The position numbers and the translations under genes are program-made. Under the pieces are notes generated by a model. It saw nothing but the letters and a program-made list of their open reading frames with translations, was not told the origin of the DNA and made no database searches. Source: Symbiodinium natans (Eukaryota; Sar; Dinophyceae; Suessiales; Symbiodiniaceae). From it: DNA of 64,000 bases. Every line of letters begins with the position of its first letter. Within the stretch, counting starts at the first letter, position 1. Location of the stretch: positions 226,001-290,000 of the forward strand of contig CAJNDS010002583.1 in NCBI GenBank assembly GCA_905221605.1, written 5' to 3'. Below, one piece after another: positions 8,191-17,400 of this stretch.

Positions 8191-9846
8191 TTGGCGGTCG
8201 GCAACGACGCCGTCCCAGAGCCTGCGGGCCGTGTCCAGGCCGCGGCTGTGCCGATGCGCGTCGTCGCAGCCCTTCCGGTGCGCGTCATGGTTGTCTTTGA
8301 CTACGCGCGTTGGAAAGAGCAGGACGCAGAGCTGACTGAAATCAGGCGCGTTTTTCAAGCGAGCCTCCCTGGAGTTTCTGTGGCTGTCAGGGGTTGTTGG
8401 GGTCCGTTTGAGGATACCGACGGGCTTGCCTCGCATTTTGATTGCGGGGCCGGCAGGCTCGCAGGGACCAAGAAGATCAAGCGGATCAGGGTCGACTTGC
8501 TTACTTCGTGTGCCAAGGTTCTTAGGGAAGCTTCGGGGTTTCGTCCGCAGTTCCTCGTAGGACTAGGGCAAGGCGGGCTTGTCACAGCCGTCCTTAGGTG
8601 GCCTTTGGTTGTTGAGCTCACGCTCCAAGCAAGGAACCTGCAGCGCAAGGAAGCCAGGGCTGTAGGAGAGGCTTGGGCAGGCATCAAGGCTATCTGGGCG
8701 GTGCGGCCACGCCTTTGGCGCACGCAGCAAGGCCACTTGGAAGTGGCCGAGGCTTGTCCGGAACTCAAGAAGGATTTTCCGGAGCCTCCCCTGCGAGGTT
8801 TTGGGATCGTAGGGAAGCAGGCATTGGGGGCGGAGGTTCTGCGGTCCTTGAGGCTGGACGCGGTTCGTTCCATTGATGATGCCAGCATTAGAGGGATGCT
8901 GGACGAACCGTCACGACCCCTCTGGGACCATGAGGGTCTGTGCATCTGCGGCAAGCGGACCTACCTGTTTTCTCGCTGCCCCGCCTGCATCGAGAAAGAG
9001 GCAGTCGATATCTCGGTAGAGATAGCCGAGCGGGAGGAGCCCGAACCTCCGCTTGAGGGCGACCTTGAGGCCCATGAGGTGGGCCTAGAGGTCAACTCCG
9101 TCCTTGCAACTTTGGATAGGACAGGAGGTTTGGTTAGGGTTAGGTCCTCAACCATCCAGCAATGGGCGGTAGGGTTTAGGACTACGCCCAAAGATGCTCC
9201 AGTTCCCACTGCATATGGCATGCTGAGTGGGAAGATATGGAAGAAGAGCCATTCCATGAAGCTCAGCCTCGGCTCCCAGCACAAGGATCTTTCCAAGTGG
9301 GGCGATGTGAAGCCTTACTGGACCACATGGGTGGTTAGAGAAGATGGTGCTGTGGTGGCGGGGCACAACTGCTCGCCCCTGAATGTGGTTCAGGGCGACA
9401 TCGTCGTGCATTGGTCGTCAGTGGTGAACTGGCACGGCCACAGACATGTCGTGAATGAGCAGTGTGAAGTGCTCTGGAGGTCTAATGGTAAAGAGGTTGC
9501 CTTAGACCCCTCCTTCGGCAAGCTGATAGCCCTTGTGGGTAGGGTTACTCAGGTCATTGGCTGGCGGGCAACCGGAGAAGCAGCTTCGGATCCCCGCAGG
9601 TCTACCCTGCAGGCGTCAAGGGTCCTTGCTCAATTCTCTTCGTACAACGAGGGCGTAGAAGGGCATTGGACCGCGGGCGCTATCAGTCGCGGGAAGAATG
9701 CCAATGAGTGCAAGCTGAAGGGTAGAGTTTTGGCGTTTATGGGTGAAGAGCACAAGGGCCCTGCAGTGGTTCTAGAGCTCGTTAGCCATAGCCCCATCCT
9801 GCGCATTTGGGACCATTCCTCAACCAAGGTCAAGGTCGAGTTCTAG
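7969..9846 (+). CDS. Retroelement ORF: alpha/beta-hydrolase-like and zinc-knuckle region
   Basis: The first 75 or so codons are minisatellite; meaningful protein starts about 8270. Residues about 104-265 (RVMVVFDYARW, then GLGQGG at 198-203) look like an alpha/beta-hydrolase core. The nucleophile-elbow serine is replaced by glycine, so it is probably not catalytic. A zinc-ribbon-like CICGKRTYLFSRCPAC begins at C325. The remainder (about 400-620) is a beta-rich region I do not recognise. The ORF ends at TAG 9844-9846; the same frame then stays open to 10083, so the stop may be a single-base lesion. It lies between RNase H and integrase in the same frame as RNase H. Confidence 0.6.
   Translation: MSRTRRGLSRTSLGLPGTRLGLSRTRLGLSRTRLGLSRTRLGLSRTRLGLSRTRLGPGLGLSRTRLGLSRTRLGLAVGNDAVPEPAGRVQAAAVPMRVVAALPVRVMVVFDYARWKEQDAELTEIRRVFQASLPGVSVAVRGCWGPFEDTDGLASHFDCGAGRLAGTKKIKRIRVDLLTSCAKVLREASGFRPQFLVGLGQGGLVTAVLRWPLVVELTLQARNLQRKEARAVGEAWAGIKAIWAVRPRLWRTQQGHLEVAEACPELKKDFPEPPLRGFGIVGKQALGAEVLRSLRLDAVRSIDDASIRGMLDEPSRPLWDHEGLCICGKRTYLFSRCPACIEKEAVDISVEIAEREEPEPPLEGDLEAHEVGLEVNSVLATLDRTGGLVRVRSSTIQQWAVGFRTTPKDAPVPTAYGMLSGKIWKKSHSMKLSLGSQHKDLSKWGDVKPYWTTWVVREDGAVVAGHNCSPLNVVQGDIVVHWSSVVNWHGHRHVVNEQCEVLWRSNGKEVALDPSFGKLIALVGRVTQVIGWRATGEAASDPRRSTLQASRVLAQFSSYNEGVEGHWTAGAISRGKNANECKLKGRVLAFMGEEHKGPAVVLELVSHSPILRIWDHSSTKVKVEF
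8224..8244 (+). repeat. Dispersed bulged hairpin, copy 4 (G-C stem)
   Basis: Arms GCGGGCC and GGCCGCG, loop GTGTCCA, immediately after the palindromic minisatellite. Confidence 0.75.
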
Positions 9847-9861
9847 GGCGGTGTTCCGTCT

Positions 9862-10083
9862 TTGAGCCTGATCGCGGAGGAGGACGAAAATCGTCGTGAG
9901 CAGCTTGCGGTCGAGGCAAGGGACGCGGCGAACATTTCGGAATTTCAGAGTTCCGAGTCACGGGATCCCTTCGTACGGCGTGGTACGAGGGTCAGCGGCG
10001 CGATCCCTCATTGGCGGGCTCGATTCGCAAGCCAGAGCCGCCAATGGAGATATCTGGAGACGGGTTGCTTGAGCGCGAGGTGA
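9862..10083 (+). CDS. Polyprotein linker fragment before integrase
   Basis: This is 73 codons in the same frame as the preceding ORF, separated by one stop. It reads IAEEDENRREQLAVEARD and then a basic segment, with no domain recognised. The integrase ORF overlaps its end in another frame, so a frame change is needed between about 10011 and 10083. Confidence 0.4.
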   Translation: MSLIAEEDENRREQLAVEARDAANISEFQSSESRDPFVRRGTRVSGAIPHWRARFASQSRQWRYLETGCLSAR

Positions 10084-12818
10084 CCCTCAGGACGGGTCAA
10101 ACCGTCGTTGTCCCAGTGGTTCCCAACGGGGCTGGGGGCGCGAATGGGGTGACCTGGCGCCGCGCTTGCTACAATTCAGTCCACTGTGGAGTCCTTGGGG
10201 CCCATAGGTCTGCTGAGGTTACCGTCAAGCTGCTAGAGAGGGCAGTCTGGTGGCCCGACTTAGAGAAAGATGTGCGGACCTGGGTCGCCAAATGTCTCGC
10301 TTGCATTAAAGGCCGCTCTCGACCGACGAAGGTTGAAGCTCGTGCGGTCAAATGTGGCGCCGAGACATGCTGGCAGGAAGTCAGCGTGGACTGTGAAGGT
10401 CCGAACCGAGAGGACAGGGAGGGGCATAGGTACTCGCTTACGTACTTCGATTGCCTCAGTCATGCTGTCCTCCTCGAGCCGATGAGGTCTCTGACTCATG
10501 CTGAAGTCAGGAGGGCGTTCGTGCGCTGTGTGCTTCGCAGCAGGACGATCCCGAGCCTCATCAGGTCGGATAGAGGGCCAGAGTTCAAGAATGCGCTCAT
10601 GGCAGAACTCAGCGCTATGCTTGGGACCGAGTGGCGGTTCAGCGCGCCCTTGAGGCCTTGTGAGTTGGGCGCAAACGAGCGAGTCCACCAAGAAGTTCAA
10701 AAGGTGCTGGGGGCGGTCGTCAGGCAAGTCGGCGCCTCCCTTTCCGAAGCTTGGTCGGATTGGCTCGTGGTGGCGGAGTACGTCATAGATAACACTCCGG
10801 GACCCCACGGGTATACCCCGAGGGACCTAGAGCGGAGCTGGTCGCTCGCTCTACCACTTGAAAAGGACGTCCTGCGAGACGCCTTGCAGTTCGAACCCAT
10901 CTCTGATTGGGCTCGGAGCCAGTTTAAGCAGTTCTCGGAACTAGCTGCTGCGGTCCGAGAGCACTGGACGCGGTCTTCAGAAGCGCGGGCGAAACTTGCA
11001 AATCGCCATAGGCGCACTGTGGACCTTAAGCCAGGAGACCGAGTGGTCTGGAACGCTCCGAGGGCCCGTTCAGAGGGGGCGGGGCGTGTGCCTTGGAAAC
11101 CGGGTCTGACCGGCCCCTGGCGCGTGTTGGAAGTCAAGGGCCACAGGCTCACCTTGGAGCCCGTGTCGATGGAGTCGGGGGGTACTTCTTCCGCCCGGCG
11201 CGGCCCGATGGAGGCGCACGCGGAAGACTGCATTCTTGTTCCTGCGGATGCAGATGGCGCGGAATCCCGCGAGCCGGTCGTCTTTGAGGACGATGGAACC
11301 GGCGGGGACGGCTCGTCTCGCCCCAGCTTAGGGCAACAGGTTCAAGGCGACGCCAAGCAAGTGGAGTTCACGCTGACCAGGCGCGGGAGGGACTTCGTCC
11401 TCCGCCTTGGCGACCGCATTGCCTATCGGGGTGTAGGTGGAGGCCCTAAGGTGTGCAGGTTAGGACGGGTTACGCAGGTAGATGCTGCCCGTGCGCAGGT
11501 CGGCGTGCACCGCTATCTCCCCGATGCCAGCGGGGTGCGCGTCAGATGGCAGCTTGCATACATCGCCGAGGACGGTGCGCTCACGCTTTCAGAGGGGACT
11601 CGTCCGGCCCACGAAGCGGTTACCGTCAGGGAGATCATTTCCAAGGTCGACCTGAACCGCGACGGCGTGCTTGCTGCAGCCTCGGCCAGGAAGTTGGACA
11701 AGGGAGCGTACTCGTTGCAGGACAGGACGCTCGAGAGAGCGTCTCGCGCCAGAACGGGTGTGCTCTCGATCCGAGAGGCCCTCGCGGACCTCTTGGTCGC
11801 GGAACCCCGCGTGTTGCAGCCTAGGGCTTCCCCAGAGTCGGGTGCTGTCGAGAGTTGGTTCCGGCAGTATTTCCTTGGAGGGGTTGCCGATGTCTTAGAG
11901 GTTGCTTGGGGTGACGCGGTCGTTTCCGACGCGGCTAGGAGGCACGGGTATAGGGTTGTTCCAGCTTTTGTGCAAGGCAAGCAGGCCTACGGGATCACCT
12001 GGAACCTGGCCGCAGAAGGGCACTTAGAGGCAATTAGCGGCGCTGTTTTGCGCGCAGAGCCGAAGGTGCTCGTGATTGGGCTTGAGGGCAAGAATGTGCC
12101 CCGAGCTTTCCTTCAGCTAGTCGTCCGGTGTGCGCAGGAACGCACGCGCGCGGGCGCCCACGTCGCGCTGAATTTGCAGGCACAAAAAGGCGAGTGGGAA
12201 CCCTGGCGGCTAGAGGAGTGGGGCGCCTTGTTTGGGACGCTCGCAGAGCCACGCTGGCCTTGGGCTTTCGCGCGGGCTGACATATGCCAGTTCGCGCGGG
12301 CCAGTGGCCGCGACAACCTCGTTGAGAGCGGGGCCCTGTGGCTCGCCGATTTCAGCTTAGAATCGGTAGGTTTGAGGTGTAGTAGGCCGGATGCGTTAGG
12401 CGCAGTGCAGCACAAGCACGTTGGGCGCGCGCAAGCCGACTACAACCTCATAGGGGCGGCTTTCTGCGCATCACTCCAGGACCTTGGTCTGAGGGGCGCA
12501 GAAGAGCTGTGCACCGCTGCAGTTGAAAGCTTTCCAGCCACTGCGGGTGCGGATAGCGCCGCGGCTGCACCACAGCCCTCTCCAGTCATTCCCCTCCCGG
12601 ACGTGCGCTCGGGCGAGGACCTCACGCCAGCAGAGCGTGCGGAGCTGGATAAGGAGGTGGATAAGTACGCCGCTGAGAAGGAAGCGTTTTGGCGAACCAA
12701 GGCGGACGCCAAGGACTGGGATTCCGTCCGGGCTGACCTTGAGGTCTTGCGGGCGAGAAGGTCGCGGAGGATCCTAGGCGCACCGAGGCCTATAGAGACC
12801 TCGTATGGTCGGGTTTGA
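10011..12818 (+). CDS. Integrase (D,D35E) followed by a GPY/F-like module and Rossmann-like domain
   Basis: The HHCC zinc-binding N-domain has H58, H65, C95 and C98. The catalytic core has D127 (EVSVDCEGP), D187 (IRSDRGPEF) and E223 (LGANERVHQ); D187 and E223 are separated by exactly 35 residues. A C-terminal module ending TGPWRVLEV (about 345-376) resembles the GPY/F domain of Ty3/gypsy integrases. This enzyme would insert the cDNA into the genome. Residues about 620-830 include DVLEVAWGDAVVSDAA, like motif I of a methyltransferase-type Rossmann fold but without the glycine-rich loop; that is a weak inference. The last part (EKEAFWRTKADAKDWD) leads into the RT region in another frame, so an indel near 12745 is likely. 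Confidence 0.88.
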   Translation: MAGSIRKPEPPMEISGDGLLEREVTLRTGQTVVVPVVPNGAGGANGVTWRRACYNSVHCGVLGAHRSAEVTVKLLERAVWWPDLEKDVRTWVAKCLACIKGRSRPTKVEARAVKCGAETCWQEVSVDCEGPNREDREGHRYSLTYFDCLSHAVLLEPMRSLTHAEVRRAFVRCVLRSRTIPSLIRSDRGPEFKNALMAELSAMLGTEWRFSAPLRPCELGANERVHQEVQKVLGAVVRQVGASLSEAWSDWLVVAEYVIDNTPGPHGYTPRDLERSWSLALPLEKDVLRDALQFEPISDWARSQFKQFSELAAAVREHWTRSSEARAKLANRHRRTVDLKPGDRVVWNAPRARSEGAGRVPWKPGLTGPWRVLEVKGHRLTLEPVSMESGGTSSARRGPMEAHAEDCILVPADADGAESREPVVFEDDGTGGDGSSRPSLGQQVQGDAKQVEFTLTRRGRDFVLRLGDRIAYRGVGGGPKVCRLGRVTQVDAARAQVGVHRYLPDASGVRVRWQLAYIAEDGALTLSEGTRPAHEAVTVREIISKVDLNRDGVLAAASARKLDKGAYSLQDRTLERASRARTGVLSIREALADLLVAEPRVLQPRASPESGAVESWFRQYFLGGVADVLEVAWGDAVVSDAARRHGYRVVPAFVQGKQAYGITWNLAAEGHLEAISGAVLRAEPKVLVIGLEGKNVPRAFLQLVVRCAQERTRAGAHVALNLQAQKGEWEPWRLEEWGALFGTLAEPRWPWAFARADICQFARASGRDNLVESGALWLADFSLESVGLRCSRPDALGAVQHKHVGRAQADYNLIGAAFCASLQDLGLRGAEELCTAAVESFPATAGADSAAAAPQPSPVIPLPDVRSGEDLTPAERAELDKEVDKYAAEKEAFWRTKADAKDWDSVRADLEVLRARRSRRILGAPRPIETSYGRV

Positions 12819-14206
12819 AGATCGAGCCTGGACCAACCAGACCAGGGCTGACCGATGCTGACATCGCAGCCGTCAGGGAGGTCATACGGCGAAAGGCCGC
12901 TGGATGCAAGCGGGGTCAGTTGATCCGCGGCAGCTCGGCTTGGGGATCTGCGCCGTTTCCGACCAAGGAAATGCCCAGCTACAAGCGGCATAGGAAGCGA
13001 CGCTTGGTGGTTGACTACCGCCGTGTGAATGCCCGAATTAAGCGCTCCACGTACTATTGTCGGCGGGGTAGCGATGTGCTCGCCGCCGCAGTAGGTTCGG
13101 TTTGGTATACCTTCGTGGATGCGGTTAGTGGGTTTAATCAAATTAGGAACACCAAGCGTGCTCGCGAGGTGTTGGCCATTGTGGCAAGATCAGGGAAATA
13201 TCTCCCTGTCGGCCTCACCTTTGGCCCGATTAACGGCCCAGATGATTTCAACTTTGTGGTTGATAGGGCCTATGCCCCCGGCAGAGGTAGGCGCCTTAAG
13301 TATACTAAGGAGTGGATAGCCTACGTGGATGATCTTACTGTTAGGACGGGTAGGGTCATTGATGGGCAGTTTTTCACTGATGCCCAAGCCGAGGGGGCGG
13401 TGCGCGAAGCGTGCGCCAAAGGGGCAGTCGCAGCTCCGCAGAGCGCGTCGTCTGCTCTTGAAGCCTTAGGCGTTCGCGGTGCGCACAACACCAAGCGCGC
13501 GAACCATGACGCGGCGCGCTCAGACCAGAATCACCCCACGCGCGTTCTGATGCTCAGGATGTTGGGGCTGTTCGGGTGTTTCTGTGTTCAGGGCGGGTGT
13601 TTTTGGGGCGGGCCGTTTCCCAGGTCGCCGGTCTGCGGGCAGAAGGATTTTTCGTCGTTCGTCGCGTGCAGCTTCGTTCCTCTGTCTCGCAGCCAGTGTT
13701 TTGCAAGCAGGCCTAGAGGTTCGGTCCAAGGTCGAAGCAGAAGCCTTAGAAGCCTTAGAGCCCAGACCTTAAGGAAACTCCCCAAACCCCCGCCGCAGCG
13801 GTTCAAGTGTGTTGTAGAACCTAGGGTAGGTAGTCCCTCCCCGCGTTCGTGCCTGTGCACTGCGCCCCGCTGCGGGTCGCGACCAGACCGCGCGGGAGCG
13901 ACCGATCGGTCGCCCGGACCTTCGTGGTCAACCACAAGGCCCCGCTGCGGGCCGTGCCCTGGCCGCGCGGGAGCGGCTGCCTACCACTACTGCACACCGG
14001 CCCCTTGCAGCGGGCCGTGTCCTGGCCGCTCAAGGGCGCGTCAGGTTTTCCTCGCCCATCGGAGGTCCAGCAACAGTGCCGCGATGGGTGGAGGAGGGTC
14101 GAAGGGCAGGGGCAAGAGCAAGAGTCCAGGCCCTAAGGGCCGAAAGGGCCCGCCCACGATCGACGACGTGCAGCGTATGCTTGCGGCACGGCGAAGCTGG
14201 TTGTAG
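12815..14206 (+). CDS. Reverse transcriptase fingers/palm, located downstream of integrase
   Basis: The frame is open upstream of 12815 (DLVWSG), so the TTG listed as start is not a real start; the region continues the polyprotein. Motifs are SAWGSAPFPTKE, RRLVVDYRRVN, motif A FVDAVSGFNQI (D102), LPVGLTFGPINGPDDF and the catalytic AYVDDLTV (Y170, D172, D173). The N-terminal part is short: residues 21-34 pass directly from REVIRRKAAG to KRGQLIRG, suggesting an internal deletion. Convincing RT ends about 13500. The rest (13500-14160) has low-complexity translation and holds three copies of the dispersed hairpin, so it is probably spacer. The thumb and RNase H are 6 kb upstream. Confidence 0.88.
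   Translation: MKIEPGPTRPGLTDADIAAVREVIRRKAAGCKRGQLIRGSSAWGSAPFPTKEMPSYKRHRKRRLVVDYRRVNARIKRSTYYCRRGSDVLAAAVGSVWYTFVDAVSGFNQIRNTKRAREVLAIVARSGKYLPVGLTFGPINGPDDFNFVVDRAYAPGRGRRLKYTKEWIAYVDDLTVRTGRVIDGQFFTDAQAEGAVREACAKGAVAAPQSASSALEALGVRGAHNTKRANHDAARSDQNHPTRVLMLRMLGLFGCFCVQGGCFWGGPFPRSPVCGQKDFSSFVACSFVPLSRSQCFASRPRGSVQGRSRSLRSLRAQTLRKLPKPPPQRFKCVVEPRVGSPSPRSCLCTAPRCGSRPDRAGATDRSPGPSWSTTRPRCGPCPGRAGAAAYHYCTPAPCSGPCPGRSRARQVFLAHRRSSNSAAMGGGGSKGRGKSKSPGPKGRKGPPTIDDVQRMLAARRSWL
13872..13892 (+). repeat. Dispersed bulged hairpin, copy 5 (second variable pair T-A)
   Basis: Arms GCGGGTC and GACCGCG, loop GCGACCA. It is part of a wider repeat (CCCCGCTGCGGG...CCGCGCGGGAGCG) shared with copy 6. Confidence 0.75.
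13947..13967 (+). repeat. Dispersed bulged hairpin, copy 6
   Basis: Arms GCGGGCC and GGCCGCG, loop GTGCCCT; flanking bases also match copy 5. Confidence 0.75.
14010..14030 (+). repeat. Dispersed bulged hairpin, copy 7
   Basis: Arms GCGGGCC and GGCCGCT, loop GTGTCCT. Confidence 0.7.
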
Positions 14207-14498
14207 AGGCCGGTTCGCTCCGGGCGGCCTCTACCCGGTTGATGAGTTGATCGAACAACTCGGCATCACCATCAACCAGTACAACCAGGCGGTCGCGCAC
14301 GACGCCAACCAGCGGAAACCGAGGTTGGATACCTCGTACGCTGGCTACTTGCGTGCCTTCCAAGGCCACTCGGCCGATTGCGGCCATCCTATGGGATTCA
14401 TGATGGAGGGCCTAAGTGAGACCGCCATCAACGATTTTTTTATCGGCATGGCCCGGCCATGTGGCACGGCACGGACTTGCATGTCGTGCCGAGCCTGA
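14076..14498 (+). CDS. N-terminal lobe of the Tpt1/KptA-like domain (frame 1 of 2)
   Basis: Reading from about 14178, the protein contains LRHG (14181-14192), then GGLYPVDELIEQLGITIN and a helix-rich stretch. This is the layout of the winged-helix N-lobe of tRNA 2'-phosphotransferases (an RH motif followed by a ...VdeLl... helix). It ends in FFIGMARP at about 14460, where the catalytic lobe begins in a different frame (14459 ORF). The two parts look like one domain split by an indel. The N-lobe assignment is weaker than that of the C-lobe. Confidence 0.5.
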   Translation: MPRWVEEGRRAGARARVQALRAERARPRSTTCSVCLRHGEAGCRGRFAPGGLYPVDELIEQLGITINQYNQAVAHDANQRKPRLDTSYAGYLRAFQGHSADCGHPMGFMMEGLSETAINDFFIGMARPCGTARTCMSCRA

Positions 14499-17400
14499 TC
14501 GAGAATGGCTTGGTCCCCGGCGGCGGGCCGGGAGGCCGCCTCGGGGTGCACTACGTCCTAGGGCACTGCCCCACGCAGTGGGAGGACGGGAGACGCGGGT
14601 TCCGCCGCGGATCGACTTGCATAGTCGAGGTCCGGTTGGCGGTCCTGCGGGACGCCGGAGTGCCTATCTATGCGGGAGCAGATGGGGTGGCTCTCACTGG
14701 CCAGATTAGAGCCACCGGCATCTCCCGCATCTGGGCACTCCCCAAAGGCTCAGCTGTTTACTCCATCTTAATAGCTGAGTTAGAAGTGGATCGGTTGATC
14801 CAGCATGTCGACCTAAGGAGTTTAGGCGACATCAGTGCGGGCCCCCACCCGCCGTTGGGGCGAGGACCGAAACTGGGCACGGTCCAAGCGTCCCAAGCTG
14901 CTGCGGCCAGCAGTGGCGCGGCGAGCTCCTCGACGGTTGTGCTGGCCCCTGCGGGCCGTGTCATGGCCGCGGGGGCCGCCCGACCTGTTACCCCTCCTAA
15001 GGCCGCGCCTAAGGCCAAAGGGCGTGCTTCAGGGGCTCCTAAGACTTCCATCTTTCCAGCGAAGCCCAAGGAGTATCCTAGGCGCAACGTCCCTGGCCCC
15101 AATGCCCTCGAGGCCGAAGACTCGCTCGAGGAAGAGGCAGCCCAAGAAGCTGAAGGTGTCGAGGAAGATAGTTCCAGCTCGGATCTTCCCGACACGCGGG
15201 CGCCCCAAGCCGCGGTCAAGGTGAAGGAGGACGAAGAGCCCGCTGGTGGGGCCCAGGCCGGGAGCATAGAGGAAGGAGTCCTCGAACTTGGCCAATCGGT
15301 GGTCAGCACCGCGAAGGAGTACCTCGCGCGGTCCGAAGCTCTTCTGAGAGCGCAGAAACTCCAGTCGAGAATACTGGAGGTGGCGGGAACCGCGATGGTG
15401 AAGTTAGAAAAGATCACCAAGCGTGAGGAATCCCTCAAAACTCTGCGCCGTGGGGGAGAGAATCGGGCGGCCGGGGAAGGCGCCGACGGGGAAGAGGTGT
15501 CTGACGATGGTCAGGATGCCCCCGGGGGTGCGGGATCGAGCAGTTCCGCCAGGCCTTCAAGAGGCGGGACCGTCCGGTCCGCCCCGGCCCCAGAGGTGCC
15601 TCGCCCCAATGCTGACGGCCACTATGGATGCTCAGCTCCTGGATGCGGGCTGGCCTTTGAGTCGCTGGTGCAATACCACTTGCATCAGGCGGCCTGCCAT
15701 GGCGCCTCTCTTCCGCCCAACCTGGGGATCAGCCCCTCCGCACCTCTTGACCCTTTTCGTCAAGACTGGCGGGGACGGTTGTTCCGCCGAGGAAAGGACG
15801 GTGGGTATGGGGAGGTGCCCATGCTCCGAGTGATTCGGTACCACAAAGCCAACGGGTACGATCACTCGAAGGTCCCGCTCCTGAAGAGAGGGGACCGAAT
15901 CCAGCTTGAGGACGGATCGCACCACATTTATGGTGGTAGTCATCCACCGGGGTGGCTTCGCGATGACCCCGAGCTGGATCCCGCTCCAGAGAGTAGCGGT
16001 GGAGGGTCCACGCCCAAGAGCGAGCCCACGGAGGAGGCCGAGCATGGACCTCCGCGGGAGGCCGCTCCGCGCGGGCGGGCCCTCGGGCCGCCGACGAGCG
16101 ACGTTCAGCAACGCCTGGCAGAGCGTCGTCGTTCCAAGCGGGATTACTCGCCAGACCTGGTGACGCCTCTTGACGATCTCCATGCCCAGGAGATCGATTC
16201 CTTCTTCGCGGGCGACCCAGCCGCGGATAGCCTTGACGTCATTTTGATGCGCGCCGAGGTTCGCACTGAGTCCCACCTCAACGTTGGCCGGGAGCAAGAA
16301 GAGCCCCTGGTCAAGGAGGAACAGGAGGAGGAAGCTGAGGTTGTCAAGGACGAGGAGGTCTCGGTTGAGATGGAGGCAGGCACCGCGGATGAGGCGGACG
16401 ATGTCGCCCTCCCAGCCAACCGGGCCTACGTCGAAGGCCGCTCTTACCCCTACGGCAGCTGGCGGTGCTTCTTCTGCGAAGCCATCAACCCGGTTGCCGA
16501 GGACCAGTGCCTCACCACGCACGCGGGCGGCCCGAAAGCGGGCGCCCCGTGCGACGGCCGATGGATCAACGGGATCGACATCGGGTGGTGGGAGGTAGAC
16601 CCTCAAACCGCGCCCGAGCAATGGAGGCGGAGGTTTTCTGCCGAAGCGCTTGAAGACCAACAAGCGCGGGCGGATGCCGCGAGGCTTCTCAGCGATGAGG
16701 AACTCACTGAAGCCCTCCAGGCGGCCGAGGAGGCGCAGGCGGCCGAGCGCGCCAAGAAGCGAGAGCGGCGCCAGGCGGAGAAGGCGGAGCGCGATGACCA
16801 CATCAGCGAAGCGCTCCGCATTGCAGGGTGGCAGTGCCCTAACTGCTATGAATGGAATCTTTCATTCAGGCAGCTGTGCTTTCGCTGCAGCACCCCTCTC
16901 CGTTTGGCAGAGGTCGTCTCTCGCGGGATCCCTGATCCGCGGCGTGGCGAAGAGAGGGACTCTGGCTCCGAAAGCAGCCAGGACGAGCTGGAGCACGAGA
17001 TCCTTCTGGCCAATCTTGCGATGGACCAAGAAACCATCCAACCTCTTCTTAGAAACAAACACAAGAAGAGGGGCGGTAAGCGACGTCGCGAAGAAGCGAC
17101 GTACGGCAAGGGCCGCGACCCTTGGAGTGCTTGGGCAGATGCCCGTGGCAAGGGCCAGGGCAAGCCGAAGGGCAGAGGCAAGTCCGATGCCAAGGGCAAG
17201 CCCAAGGGGAGGGGCAGGTACGCCTGGGGCGCTTACGCCGCGGGCATAGTTGCCGCGCTCCAACCCCGCCCAAGCACAAGCTGGGTCCCAGCCTTCCCGT
17301 GCGGGTCGGCCCGGCCGCCGCCAAGTGTTCCGCTTCCGCCGCGGACCCCCTTTTTCCTGGGTCGCGGGCTCCTCAATCGGTTGATGCACGCCCTCAACGG

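Noticed and set aside
7487-8300. Long ORFs of repeated VPDKAR or SLVRDKP on both strands
   Set aside because: They arise because the palindromic minisatellite unit is 21 bp; no independent evidence of translation.
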